A DNA stretch of 64,000 bases from Rhizobium vallis (lineage in GTDB: Bacteria; Pseudomonadota; Alphaproteobacteria; Rhizobiales; Rhizobiaceae). Shown here piece after piece: positions 39,595 to 48,733 of this stretch (its first letter is position 1; every line of letters starts with the position of its first letter). The notes under the pieces are model-generated. The model had not been told where the DNA came from and did not search any database. It was given only the letters and a program-made list of their open reading frames with translations. The position numbers and the translations under genes are program-made. The stretch is taken from NCBI RefSeq assembly GCF_003985155.1, contig NZ_ML133690.1, positions 1 through 64,000 of the forward strand, in the 5' to 3' direction.

Positions 39595-40980
39595 ATGGCA
39601 ATGATCCAATGCATTTCACCGGTCGACGGATCGGTTTACGCGGAGCGCCCGGCGCTTTCGCTCGATGCCGCCAAGGATGTGGTGGCGCGCGCCCGCAAGG
39701 CGCAGAAAGCCTGGGCGAAGCGGCCGCTCGAAGAGCGTGTCCAACTCGTGCTGAAGGGTGCCGCGCGGCTGAACGAGATGTCCGACGTGGTCGTGCCGGA
39801 GCTTGCCTGGCAGATGGGGCGGCCGATCAAGTACGGCGGCGAATACAGGGGCTTCAACGAGCGCTCCAACTATGTCGCCTCGATCGCGGCTGATGCACTA
39901 GCCCCGCTCGTCGTCGAAGAAAGCGACCGTTTCGAACGCCGCATCGAGCGCGAAGCGCATGGCGTCGTCTTCGTCGTAGCACCCTGGAACTATCCCTACA
40001 TGACGGCGATCAACACGATCGCGCCGGCGCTGATGGCCGGCAATACGGTGGTGCTGAAACATGCGTCGCAGACGTTGCTGGTCGGCGAGCGGCTGGTGCA
40101 GGCCTTCGTCGAGGCCGGCGTTCCCGAGGACGTCTTCCAGAACGTCTTCCTCGATCATGAGACGACGTCGGCGCTGATTGCCGCCGGCAGCTTCAACTTC
40201 GTCAACTTCACCGGATCGGTCGAAGGCGGGCGGTCGATGGAGCGGGCGGCTGCAGGCACCTTCACCGGCCTCGGCCTCGAACTCGGCGGCAAGGATCCGG
40301 GTTACGTCATGGAAGACGCCGATCTCGATGCGGCCGTCGATACGCTGATGGACGGTGCCACCTACAATTCCGGCCAGTGCTGCTGCGGCATCGAGCGCGT
40401 CTATGTGCATGAATCGCTCTACGACGCCTTCGTTGAAAAGTCGGTCGCCTGGGTATCGAACTACAAGCTCGGCAATCCGCTCGATGCGGAAACGACGCTT
40501 GGACCGATGGCGAACAAGCGCTTCGCCAAGGTGGTGCGCGAGCAGATCGCCGATGCGGTTTCCAAGGGCGCCAAGGCGCTTGTCGATCCGAAGCTCTTCC
40601 CTCAGGATGACGGCGGCGCCTATCTCGCACCGCAGGTTCTCGTCGATGTCGACCATTCGATGGCCTTCATGCGCGAAGAGACTTTCGGCCCGGCGGTCGG
40701 CATCATGAAGGTGAAGAGCGATGAGGAGGCACTCGCCTTGATGAACGACAGCCAGTACGGGCTGACGGCTTCGCTCTGGACCAAGGATGTCGAGCGGGCA
40801 GCGCGGCTCGGCCGCGAGATCGAAACCGGCACCGTTTTCATGAACCGCGCGGATTATCTCGATCCGGCGCTCTGCTGGACCGGCGTCAAGGAGACCGGCC
40901 GCGGCGGCTCGCTGTCGATCATCGGCTTCCAGAATCTGACGCGTCCGAAATCCTTCCACCTGAAGAAAGTCACAGCATGA
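39595..40980 (+). CDS. Aldehyde dehydrogenase (NAD-dependent, betaine-aldehyde type)
   Basis: The 461-aa enzyme has the ALDH core: VVAPWNYPYMTAINTIAPAL with the catalytic Asn, LELGGKDPGYV with the general-base Glu (about residue 228), and NSGQCCCGIERVYVHE with the nucleophilic Cys (about 262). EETFGPAVGIMKV and a C-terminal LTRPKSFHLKK complete it. Three consecutive cysteines at the active site resemble other amine-aldehyde dehydrogenases. AGGAAA precedes the start at 39595. It overlaps the next gene by four bases and probably oxidises the aldehyde formed in the same pathway. Confidence 0.9.
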   Translation: MAMIQCISPVDGSVYAERPALSLDAAKDVVARARKAQKAWAKRPLEERVQLVLKGAARLNEMSDVVVPELAWQMGRPIKYGGEYRGFNERSNYVASIAADALAPLVVEESDRFERRIEREAHGVVFVVAPWNYPYMTAINTIAPALMAGNTVVLKHASQTLLVGERLVQAFVEAGVPEDVFQNVFLDHETTSALIAAGSFNFVNFTGSVEGGRSMERAAAGTFTGLGLELGGKDPGYVMEDADLDAAVDTLMDGATYNSGQCCCGIERVYVHESLYDAFVEKSVAWVSNYKLGNPLDAETTLGPMANKRFAKVVREQIADAVSKGAKALVDPKLFPQDDGGAYLAPQVLVDVDHSMAFMREETFGPAVGIMKVKSDEEALALMNDSQYGLTASLWTKDVERAARLGREIETGTVFMNRADYLDPALCWTGVKETGRGGSLSIIGFQNLTRPKSFHLKKVTA

Positions 40981-42128
40981 GCAGCAACATCACCGCAAAC
41001 TGGAGCTATCCGACATCGGTCAAGCTCGGCCGGGGCCGTATCAAGGAACTGGCCGACGCCTGCAAGAGCCTCGGCATCAAGAAGCCGCTGCTCGTCACCG
41101 ATCGCGGCCTCGCCTCGATGGCGATCACCAAGAACGCGCTCGACATCCTCGAAGATGCCGGCCTTGGCCGGGCGATCTTTGCCGATGTCGATCCAAACCC
41201 GAACGAGAAGAACCTCGAGGCCGGCGTCAAGGCCTTCAAGGACGGCGGCCATGACGGCGTCGTCGCCTTCGGTGGTGGCTCCGGTCTCGACCTCGGCAAA
41301 TGCGTCGCCTTCATGGCCGGCCAGACGCGGCCGGTCTGGGATTTCGAGGATATCGGCGACTGGTGGACGCGGGCGAGCCTCGAGGGCATCGCGCCGATCG
41401 TCGCGGTGCCGACGACGGCAGGCACCGGTTCGGAAGTCGGGCGCGCCAGCGTCATCACCAATTCCGAAACGCATGTGAAGAAGATCATCTTCCATCCGAA
41501 GTTCCTGCCCGGCGTCGTCATCTCCGATCCTGAGCTGACCGTCGGCATGCCGAAGATCATCACGGCCGGCACCGGCATGGATGCCTTCGCCCATTGCCTG
41601 GAGGCCTATTCCTCGCCCTTCTATCATCCGATGTCGGCCGGCATCGCGCTCGAAGGCATGCGGCTGGTCAAGGAATTCCTGCCGCGCGCCTATAAGGAAG
41701 GCACCGATCTCGAAGCCCGCGCCAACATGATGTCGGCAGCCGCCATGGGCGCCGTCGCCTTCCAGAAGGGGCTCGGCGCCATCCATGCGCTGTCGCACCC
41801 AATTGGCGCCGTCTACAACACCCATCACGGCATGACCAATGCGGTCGTGATGCCGGCGGTGCTGCGCTTCAACCGCGCTGCGATCGAGGAGAAGATCGGC
41901 CGGGCGGCCGCCTATCTCGGCATTTCGGGCGGTTTCGACGGCTTCTACGACTACGTGCTGAAGCTCCGCTCCGATCTCGGCGTGCCGGAGACGCTGACGG
42001 CGATGGGAATTGCCCCTGATCGTATTGACGAATTGTCGGCCATGGCGATCGAGGACCCGAGCGCCGGTGGCAACCCGGTTGCGATGACGCTTGAAAATAC
42101 CAAGGCGCTTTTCAGGGATTGCTTCTGA
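40977..42128 (+). CDS. Iron-containing alcohol dehydrogenase
   Basis: The 383-aa enzyme belongs to the group III Fe-ADH family. FGGGSGLDLGKCVAF is the nucleotide-binding loop, VPTTAGTGSEVGRASVI is a family signature, and the metal ligands lie in GTGMDAFAHCLEAYSS and HALSHPIGAVYNTHHG. It is translationally coupled to the aldehyde dehydrogenase (ATGA overlap), so alcohol-to-aldehyde-to-acid oxidation is expected. A strong terminator follows at 42154, marking the end of the operon. Confidence 0.92.
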   Translation: MSSNITANWSYPTSVKLGRGRIKELADACKSLGIKKPLLVTDRGLASMAITKNALDILEDAGLGRAIFADVDPNPNEKNLEAGVKAFKDGGHDGVVAFGGGSGLDLGKCVAFMAGQTRPVWDFEDIGDWWTRASLEGIAPIVAVPTTAGTGSEVGRASVITNSETHVKKIIFHPKFLPGVVISDPELTVGMPKIITAGTGMDAFAHCLEAYSSPFYHPMSAGIALEGMRLVKEFLPRAYKEGTDLEARANMMSAAAMGAVAFQKGLGAIHALSHPIGAVYNTHHGMTNAVVMPAVLRFNRAAIEEKIGRAAAYLGISGGFDGFYDYVLKLRSDLGVPETLTAMGIAPDRIDELSAMAIEDPSAGGNPVAMTLENTKALFRDCF

Positions 42129-42153
42129 CATCATAAGAGCGGACCTGCAGACT

Positions 42154-42186
42154 GGCCCGGAAGGCTTTGGCTTTCCGGGCCTTTTT
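42154..42186 (+). terminator. Rho-independent terminator after the alcohol dehydrogenase gene
   Basis: GGCCCGGAAaG pairs with CTTTCCGGGCC around a GCTTTGG-type loop, followed by TTTTTG. It lies 26 bases beyond the stop at 42128. Confidence 0.88.
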
Positions 42187-42201
42187 GTTCTGGTGACGTC
42201 C

Positions 42202-42476
42202 CTAGAGCCTTTCCGGGTTAGATTGCAGCATTCTGTTGGCTCAAACGGAGTCGGATGGTCGACCGGCCGGCGCGCGTCGTAGCCCAGTTCTACGGCCAAG
42301 ACGGCCGGTCGATCAGCCGGCCCGTTTCAGCCAACCCGAAGGGCCGGGCATCTTTCCGCCAGGATCAAAGGCGATCGGCTCGGACGTACCTAGGGGTATG
42401 CCCTTCGCCAATCGCCTTTGCCCTGACGAAAACCTGCTCCGGCAGAATGCTGCAATCTAACCCGGAAAGGCTCTAG
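42202..42476. mobile_element. MITE-like element with 34-bp perfect terminal inverted repeats
   Basis: The left end (42202–42235) and right end (42443–42476) are exact inverted copies over 34 bases, starting CTAGAGCCTTTCCGGGTTAG. The interior (about 207 bases) holds no convincing gene but has further GC-rich inverted pieces (GACCGGCCGG and CCGGCCGGTC near 42257 and 42301). The outermost TA at both ends (42203–42204 and 42474–42475) could be a duplicated TA target, as left by IS630/Tc1-mariner-type transposases. No transposase is encoded, so it would move only in trans. Confidence 0.75.
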
Positions 42477-42628
42477 TTTTAGGGATATGAAAAATACCGA
42501 CTGCAATTTCGCCGCGCGTGTTTGGAATTTGTTAACCATGATTGTAAAGGATGGCTTAACCGCACGATGCTCCGAGAGTGCGCAAAAGAGCGATGCCGGC
42601 TCGCATCATTGCCTTCCGAGGAACGAAC

Positions 42629-43327
42629 ATGCCTGTCATTACATTTGCAAATACCAAGGGCGGCGCCGGCAAGACGACCGCTGTTCTCCTGCTCGCAACC
42701 GAGCTTGCCCGCAAGGGTTACCGCGTCACCATTCTCGATGCCGATCCGCAGCACTGGATTTCGCGCTGGCACGAGATCTCTGGTCACGTACCCAATATTT
42801 CGGTGATCGATTTCGTCACCACTGCCTCGCTGCCGCAGCATATCAGCGAGAACAAGCACAATACCGACTATTTCATCATCGACCTGCCGGGTGCGCGCAA
42901 TCCGCTGCTCGCCACCGCCGTCGGGCTTTCCGACCACGTGCTGATCCCGATCCAGGGCTGTGCGATGGACGCGCGCGGCGGTGCGCAGGTACTCGAACTG
43001 CTGCAATATCTGGACGAGAAGGCGGGCATCAAGATCGGCCATTCGGTGGTGCTGACCCGCGTCAACTCGATGGTGACGACGCGGGCACTGCAACTCGTCA
43101 AGTCGCTGCTCAGCGAACGGCACGTGCCGGTGCTGGACACCGCCATCATCGAACGCTCGGCCTTCCGCGACATCTTCGACTGCGGCGGCACGTTGCATAC
43201 GATCGACCCCACGCGCGTCAGCAACCTCGACAAGGCGCGTGAGAATGCCATCTGTTTCGCCGAGGAAATGATGCGCAAGCTGCCTGTCCGGCTGGTGGCG
43301 TCTGCTCACATGGCGACGGCAGCCTGA
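42629..43327 (+). CDS. ParA/MinD-superfamily ATPase (orphan)
   Basis: The 232-aa protein begins MPVITFANTKGGAGKTTAVL, with the deviant Walker A of ParA ATPases, followed by VTILDADPQHWIS and DYFIIDLPGARNPLL. A C-terminal region resembles the VirC1/RepA-like group in rhizobia. No parB or repB lies next to it, so it probably positions some other cargo or has a transfer-related origin. The start at 42629 follows GAGGAACGA. It lies just after the MITE-like element. Confidence 0.88.
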   Translation: MPVITFANTKGGAGKTTAVLLLATELARKGYRVTILDADPQHWISRWHEISGHVPNISVIDFVTTASLPQHISENKHNTDYFIIDLPGARNPLLATAVGLSDHVLIPIQGCAMDARGGAQVLELLQYLDEKAGIKIGHSVVLTRVNSMVTTRALQLVKSLLSERHVPVLDTAIIERSAFRDIFDCGGTLHTIDPTRVSNLDKARENAICFAEEMMRKLPVRLVASAHMATAA

Positions 43328-43387
43328 CAGTTAATGTGCATCCTTGAACGAAGTGCGTCCGGTTCGCCCCGCGACGCATTTCGTTTT

Positions 43388-44143
43388 TCAGGCGCTTGCC
43401 GTGCGGGTGCCATCATTGAGTGAATGAGCCAGAAGGCCGGAAAGACGCCTTTTGACTTCGGCCAATGCGTCCGACATGCGATTGCGCTGCCGCGGCAGGC
43501 CTATATCGACCACCTCCAGAATGCGTCCCGGCCAGGGGCGCATCACGACGACGCGATCTGCCAAGAAGGCCGCCTCTTCGATATCGTGCGTCACGAGCAG
43601 CATCGTCGTGGCATTTGCGCGCCATAGATCGATCAGATGATCCTGGAGTTCGACACGCGTCATCGCATCGAGCGCGGAGAAGGGCTCGTCCAACAGCAGC
43701 ACCGCCGGCTTCGTCACGAGGGCGCGCGCCAAGGCCACGCGTTGCGCCTGCCCGCCGGACAGTTCCTTGATCCAGCGCTTCTCGTAGCCGCGAAGGCCGA
43801 TCTTCTCGAGAGCCGCCGATACCCGCTCATCGCGTTCGCTGCCTGCCAAATGGCGCAGGCCGAAACCGATATTGTCCGCGACTGTCAGCCATGGAAAGAG
43901 CCGAGGCTCCTGGAAGACGATATTCACGAGCGAGTCCGGTTCCGTCAGCCGGCGCCCCTCCAGGCTGATTTCGCCTTGTGTCGGGGCTTCGAGGCCCGAC
44001 AGCAGCCTCAGAAGGGTGCTCTTGCCGCAACCCGATCCGCCGATGACCGCGACCAACTCCCCCTTGCCGATATTGAGGGAGAAGTCTTGCAGCGCGTGCG
44101 TTCCGTTGGGATAGACCTTGGATAGGGAGCTGATATCGAGCAT
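43388..44143 (-). CDS. ABC importer ATP-binding protein, SsuB/TauB-like
   Basis: The 251-aa ATPase has Walker A (GGSGCGKST), Q-loop (NIVFQEPRLFPWL), signature (LSGGQAQRVALARAL), Walker B (LLLDEPFSALD) and H-loop (THDIEEAAF), with the short length typical of nitrate/sulfonate/taurine importers. It starts one base after the permease stop and is the last gene of the three-gene importer. The substrate class (sulfonate or similar) is set by the binding protein. Confidence 0.9.
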   Translation of the reverse strand: MLDISSLSKVYPNGTHALQDFSLNIGKGELVAVIGGSGCGKSTLLRLLSGLEAPTQGEISLEGRRLTEPDSLVNIVFQEPRLFPWLTVADNIGFGLRHLAGSERDERVSAALEKIGLRGYEKRWIKELSGGQAQRVALARALVTKPAVLLLDEPFSALDAMTRVELQDHLIDLWRANATTMLLVTHDIEEAAFLADRVVVMRPWPGRILEVVDIGLPRQRNRMSDALAEVKRRLSGLLAHSLNDGTRTASA

Positions 44144-44144
44144 G

Positions 44145-44984
44145 TCAGATCCCGCTCGCATGGGTATCGCGCCAGCGCAGGAACGGCGCGCTCACGATCA
44201 GAAGCAGGCTATCGGTCGTCTTGCCGACAACGGCAAAGACCAAAATGGCCGCCAGGATCTGGTCCGGCTTTCCGAGTTGCTGACCATCCACCAGAAGATA
44301 GCCCAGGCCTTCGGATGCGCCCATGAATTCCGCCGCAACGACAAACATCCAACCGAGACCCAGGCCTGCGCGCAGGGCAAGGATGAAGTCCGGAAGGACC
44401 GCAGGCAGCAGGATCAGGCGGATGAGTTCGAAGCCCGAAAGCCGAAAGACGCGGCCCACCTCGACGATGCGCCTGTCGACGCCGGTGACGGCGCCGTAAA
44501 CCCCGAGATAGACCGGGAAGAAGACGCCAACGGCAATCAGGGCAACCTTGGAGGCTTCGAAAATACCGAACCACAGGATGAACAGCGGCACCCAAGCGAT
44601 GGAGGGAATGGCTCTCAGAGCCTGCAGGGTCGGATCCAGCAGACGTGCGAGCAGTTTGGAATAGCCGGTCAGCGCGCCAAGAGCGGTCCCCACCAGCGAT
44701 CCGAAGGCGAAACCGATCGCCACTCTGCGCAGCGTCGCTCCGACATGGGTTGTCAGATCGCCCGATGCCGCCAGCGCATAGACCGTATAGAGAATTTTCG
44801 AGGGCGGGGGCATCAGGCGGCCTCCGACTATTCCCGCACGAACGAGGATCTCCCAGGCGGCAAACAACGCAACCGGAAACACGATTCCGACGAGCGGGTG
44901 ATCGAAAGACGAAACCCGGCGGCGCCGGGTCTCCTTTCCTGTTTCCGTATTGTGCCATGACAGCGCGATGTGCACCAACGACAT
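44145..44984 (-). CDS. ABC importer permease, SsuC/TauC-like
   Basis: The 279-aa membrane protein has about six helices. The EAA-like loop reads VEVGRVFRLSGFELIRLILL and the conserved ALRAIPSIAWVPLFILWFGI segment is typical of SsuC/TauC/NrtB permeases. It lies between the binding protein (gap 21 bases) and the ATPase (gap one base) in a minus-strand operon. Confidence 0.9.
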   Translation of the reverse strand: MSLVHIALSWHNTETGKETRRRRVSSFDHPLVGIVFPVALFAAWEILVRAGIVGGRLMPPPSKILYTVYALAASGDLTTHVGATLRRVAIGFAFGSLVGTALGALTGYSKLLARLLDPTLQALRAIPSIAWVPLFILWFGIFEASKVALIAVGVFFPVYLGVYGAVTGVDRRIVEVGRVFRLSGFELIRLILLPAVLPDFILALRAGLGLGWMFVVAAEFMGASEGLGYLLVDGQQLGKPDQILAAILVFAVVGKTTDSLLLIVSAPFLRWRDTHASGI

Positions 44985-45005
44985 GGGAATGTTCTTTCTA
45001 TCGCT

Positions 45006-45974
45006 TCACTGGCCGAGGGCGGCGGAGGCGTAGCTGGGATCGATCAGCTCCGATACGGTCTTGGTGACATCGACATCCGCCTTGATGACTTCGGCCTTTT
45101 GCAAGGCGAGGCCCGCCGCTTGGATGGTCTCGCGCTGTGCATCGCCGATCACGGAATAAGTGAGGTTCGTGCGCTCCAGCTGGCGGGCGATCACGGTATC
45201 GGGCAGCTTGGTGGCGGCGACGAGCGCGGCTTTGAGCTTGGCAGGATCTTTCAGCGCTTCGGTGCGTGCCTTCTCATAGGATGCAAGCACGCGCTTGACG
45301 AGATCAGGATGGGCGGCAGCAAACTCTTCGCGCACATTCAGAACGCCCCAGCTGTTATTTTCCGGCTTGCGATAGAAGAGCACATCGCCATCCTCAATCT
45401 CGGCGGAGGCCATGATCGGATCGAGGCCGGCCCAAGCGTCGACGTCGCCACGCTTCAGCGCAAGGCGGCCGTCGGCGTGCTGCAGCAGAACAAGCGAAAC
45501 ATCCTTTTCCGTCAGACCTGCATCGGCCAGCGCGCGCACCAGGAAAATGTGCGGGTCGGTGCCGCGCGTCACGGCGATGGACTTGCCCTTGAGATCCTGG
45601 ACGTTGGTGATGCCGGTATCCTTACGGGTGACGAGCGCAGTCCATTCCGGACGCGAATAGACATAGATGGATTTGATCGGGTTGCCGTTGACGCGGCCGA
45701 TCAAGGCAGCCGCACCCGCGGTCGAGCCGAAGTCGAGGGAGCCGGCATTGAGGAATTCCAAGGCTTTGTTGGAGCCTGCGGACTGGACCCAGGTTATCTT
45801 GATCCCATCCTTTTCGAATTCCTTCTCTAGAATGCCTTCGTCCTTCAAAATCAGGCTGACCGGGTTGTAGGTCGCCCAGTCCACGCGAATTTCCGAGACA
45901 TCGGCGGCCTGCGCCGTGCCGACTGCGACCAAACCCGCCAAAACGCTCAAAGCCAATCGAACAAACGATTTCAT
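45006..45974 (-). CDS. Aliphatic sulfonate-type ABC substrate-binding protein
   Basis: The 322-aa protein has a Sec signal (MKSFVRLALSVLAGLVAVGT, cleaved at AQAAD). The mature part follows SsuA: VDWATYNPVSLILKDEGILE, VQSAGSNKALEFLNAGSLDF, LKGKSIAVTRGTDPHIFLV and GDVDAWAGLDPIMA. It binds sulfonates or related compounds in the periplasm. No monooxygenase gene (ssuD, tauD) lies beside it, so sulfur release may be encoded elsewhere. It is first in the operon. Confidence 0.9.
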   Translation of the reverse strand: MKSFVRLALSVLAGLVAVGTAQAADVSEIRVDWATYNPVSLILKDEGILEKEFEKDGIKITWVQSAGSNKALEFLNAGSLDFGSTAGAAALIGRVNGNPIKSIYVYSRPEWTALVTRKDTGITNVQDLKGKSIAVTRGTDPHIFLVRALADAGLTEKDVSLVLLQHADGRLALKRGDVDAWAGLDPIMASAEIEDGDVLFYRKPENNSWGVLNVREEFAAAHPDLVKRVLASYEKARTEALKDPAKLKAALVAATKLPDTVIARQLERTNLTYSVIGDAQRETIQAAGLALQKAEVIKADVDVTKTVSELIDPSYASAALGQ

Positions 45975-46173
45975 GCGACCTCCAAATGTTAGGAGGTAAA
46001 ATCTACAGATTTAATAGCTTTTGGCGTGCTTTCGGGTTCCAAACTTTGGGACGGGAGAGCAAATTTGAACTGCCGCTGCGGCTCGCGCTAGATTGTTGTG
46101 TCAGAACGCCGGCTGGATCGACCTGCCGGCGTTCATTGATGCTGTTCGCTTAGGGGCAATCAGATGCGAGGGC

Positions 46174-47574
46174 TTAGTCGACGAATTCGACCGTCACCCC
46201 CGGCTTGACCATCTTGGCAAGCTCGGTGGCATCCCAGTTGGTCAGGCGGATGCAGCCATGGCTCTGGGTGCGGCCGATCTTCGAAGGTTCGGGCGTGCCG
46301 TGGATGCCATAGGTCGGCTTGGAGAGCGCCATCCAGACCGTGCCGACGGGGCCGTTCGGGCCGGGCGGGATGTTGAGGATCTTGTCGTTGGCGCCCTGCT
46401 GGAAATTGATCTTCGGATTGTAGGTATAGCCGGGATTGAGGGCGACGCGCTCGACGTTCACCAAGCCTGACGGGGAGGGCGTGTCGGTGGAGCCGATCGA
46501 AGCCGGATAGGCAGCGATGAGATTGCCGGCGGCGTCATAGGCGAAGACCTGCTTGCGGGCCTTGTCGGCGATGATGCGGGCAACGTCGCCGCTCTTCGGT
46601 TCACCGGGATTGACCACCTTGATGACGGTGCCGGGAACGGTGAAATCGGCGCCGGGGTTCATCTCCTTGAGGAAGGCCTCATCCATGTGAAAGCGCTCGG
46701 CCAGCATTTCGGTGGTCGAGGTGTAGGCGAGCGACGGCAGCAGCGCCTTCTGCGAATAATCTTCCGGGATCTGGGCGACGAAGGGACCGGCGGCATCGGC
46801 CGGCGTGATCGTATAGCTGACGACAGGCAGGCCGCCGTTCAGGCGCAGCTCTTCCAGGATGGCGTCGGTGTCGTTGGGGTCGAGCTTGGAGCCGGTCATC
46901 TGGTCGTAGGCATAGATGCCCTTGGTGACGTTCGAGCCCATGTGTCCGTCGATGACGCCGGGGGAGATGCCGGCGCGGTCGAGGAAGACCTGCAGCGCGA
47001 CGATCTCGGGCTTCGACTTGTTCTTCAGCGTGATCACCGGCTCGTCAGGTACGGCCTTCGGCGCGTCGGCGGGCGGGATCTGCTGATCCGGGTCGATCGA
47101 GGCATAGTCGTCGCCGGGTTGCTGATTACCGATGCTGTTGTCGTCCGGATAGGGCTGCTCGCCGAGCGGCTGGCGCTCGATCGCCGCATCCCGCGGGATG
47201 CCGCCGGTCACGGCCCCGCGCTCGGAGTAACGCGTATCGCCATTATTACCATCGTCGGCATAGTAGGGATCGTTGCCGTATTGGTCGTTATTGACCTCGC
47301 GCGGGCCGGGGCGTGGCGGATAGTAGCCGCGGGCACGCATCTCGGTGGCGACGATGTTACCATAGGCATCGATCATCACGCGGTTGCCGCTGCGATCGCG
47401 GGCGTAGGCGAAGCCGCGGGGGACATAATCGAGGATTTCGCCGTTTGGCGTAACCAGCACGATATCGCTCTGGCGGCGGTCGCGGAATTGCTGCGCGCCA
47501 GCCTCCGGCGCTGCAGCGGCAAGGGCTGCCAGCACGGCCGCAAGAGAAAATGCCGATTTCAGAAAGCGATTCAC
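46174..47574 (-). CDS. L,D-transpeptidase (YkuD family) with peptidoglycan-binding region
   Basis: The 466-aa exported protein has a signal peptide (cleaved near EAGAQ). A low-complexity Asp/Gly/Tyr-rich segment (about 85–170) precedes a peptidoglycan-binding-like region (about 185–230, ALQVFLDRAGISPGVIDGHM). The C-terminal YkuD domain has HGTPEPSKIGRTQSHGCIRL, where Cys441 and His439 form the catalytic site. It makes 3-3 cross-links or links proteins to peptidoglycan in the periplasm. It stands alone; a hairpin at 46104–46134 may end its transcript. Confidence 0.9.
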   Translation of the reverse strand: MNRFLKSAFSLAAVLAALAAAAPEAGAQQFRDRRQSDIVLVTPNGEILDYVPRGFAYARDRSGNRVMIDAYGNIVATEMRARGYYPPRPGPREVNNDQYGNDPYYADDGNNGDTRYSERGAVTGGIPRDAAIERQPLGEQPYPDDNSIGNQQPGDDYASIDPDQQIPPADAPKAVPDEPVITLKNKSKPEIVALQVFLDRAGISPGVIDGHMGSNVTKGIYAYDQMTGSKLDPNDTDAILEELRLNGGLPVVSYTITPADAAGPFVAQIPEDYSQKALLPSLAYTSTTEMLAERFHMDEAFLKEMNPGADFTVPGTVIKVVNPGEPKSGDVARIIADKARKQVFAYDAAGNLIAAYPASIGSTDTPSPSGLVNVERVALNPGYTYNPKINFQQGANDKILNIPPGPNGPVGTVWMALSKPTYGIHGTPEPSKIGRTQSHGCIRLTNWDATELAKMVKPGVTVEFVD

Positions 47575-47830
47575 GTCTCAAACCTCGAACAGTGACTGGG
47601 CAGACACACACCCGTCAATTTTGACGCTAGTGTGGAATTTATGAAACCGTGCTGAACAAAATATGAAAATCACTAAGATTTCCTTTTACTCATAAACGTT
47701 TGCCTTCTCATGCCAGTTCCGCAAAATCAATTGTTACGGCCAAAACATAAGGTGGCGGCGAGCCTGATTGACGAATGAGGGCGCGAAACCTAACGCTGTG
47801 GCGGCCGATAAATCCTTGAGGAGACCCGAG

Positions 47831-48670
47831 ATGATCGAATTTGCCGCCGCAAGCGGGCCGCGCCTGATGCTGGATGAAACATCGGTGCTGGATATCGGCG
47901 GATGTATCGTCGAGGGCGTGGATATCGCGCCGAAGCGGGCCGTTCCCGACGACGGCGATCCGCGAATCGATCACTCGCTCGAAGGCTTCCTCTTCACCTG
48001 CGGGCCGGATCATATCCGCCACCGCCAGCCGCTTCCCGGTCGGGCCGATGGCAAGGTCTATCCGCTGCACGGATCGGCCTCCGGCCATGCGGCGAAGCTG
48101 CTGTGGACGAAATTCGAGAACGGCAATGCTGAATGCCGTGCCGATATCGACATCGTGACCGTCGAGGGCTTGCCGCAGCGCATCGAGCGGTTGTGGCGGA
48201 TCGACGGCGCGACCGGCGAGGTGCGGCTTGAGGACCGCGTCGTCAATACCAGCGACCAGACGGTGCCGACCTTCCTGATGTATCACATGAACACGGGCGG
48301 CAAATGGCTGGACGAGGGCACGCGGCTCGAAGGCAAGATGCTGGAGAATGGCGGCTTTCCCTGGACCTTCGGCGAGGACCCGGGTGGCATCTTCTGCGTC
48401 CCCGCGCCGGCGACTGAGGAAGGCTTTGCGGAGGTCCGGCTCGGGCCGATCGCCGCAATCGGCGACAGGACGCTTCGCGTGCGCTTCCGTGCTGATACGC
48501 TGCCCTATCTGCAGGTCTGGCGGAACCAGAAGGCGCCGGCCCATATTATCGGCATCGAGCCCGTTTCACACCGATGGGTCTTGCGCGACGAACTTGAGGC
48601 GGCCGGCGAGTTCAACATGCTGGCGCCGGGCGAAAGCCGCAGCTACGGGCTGAGCTTTGCCTTCGTGTGA
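47831..48670 (+). CDS. DUF4432 family protein (aldose epimerase-like fold)
   Basis: The 279-aa protein matches DUF4432: GIVEGVDIAP-type start (IVEGVDIAPKRA), PLHGSASGHAAKLLW, EDRVVNTSDQTVPTFLMYHM and the C-terminal APGESRSYGLSF. The fold is the galactose-mutarotase-like beta-sandwich. The start at 47831 follows GAGACCCGAG. A role in sugar metabolism is likely, but no substrate can be given. It is followed by the DUF442 gene at 48734 in the same direction. Confidence 0.8.
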   Translation: MIEFAAASGPRLMLDETSVLDIGGCIVEGVDIAPKRAVPDDGDPRIDHSLEGFLFTCGPDHIRHRQPLPGRADGKVYPLHGSASGHAAKLLWTKFENGNAECRADIDIVTVEGLPQRIERLWRIDGATGEVRLEDRVVNTSDQTVPTFLMYHMNTGGKWLDEGTRLEGKMLENGGFPWTFGEDPGGIFCVPAPATEEGFAEVRLGPIAAIGDRTLRVRFRADTLPYLQVWRNQKAPAHIIGIEPVSHRWVLRDELEAAGEFNMLAPGESRSYGLSFAFV

Positions 48671-48733
48671 GCGAAGTGTTGTTGACGCCTGCCGGACTGC
48701 GTCGTAGACCTTCAGCCCACGATTTTTGAGGAG

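Noticed and set aside
46104..46134. GAACGCCGGC…GCCGGCGTTC hairpin as a strong terminator of the L,D-transpeptidase gene
   Set aside because: The stem is perfect but no U-tract follows on the minus strand, so it is mentioned only as a possible transcript end.
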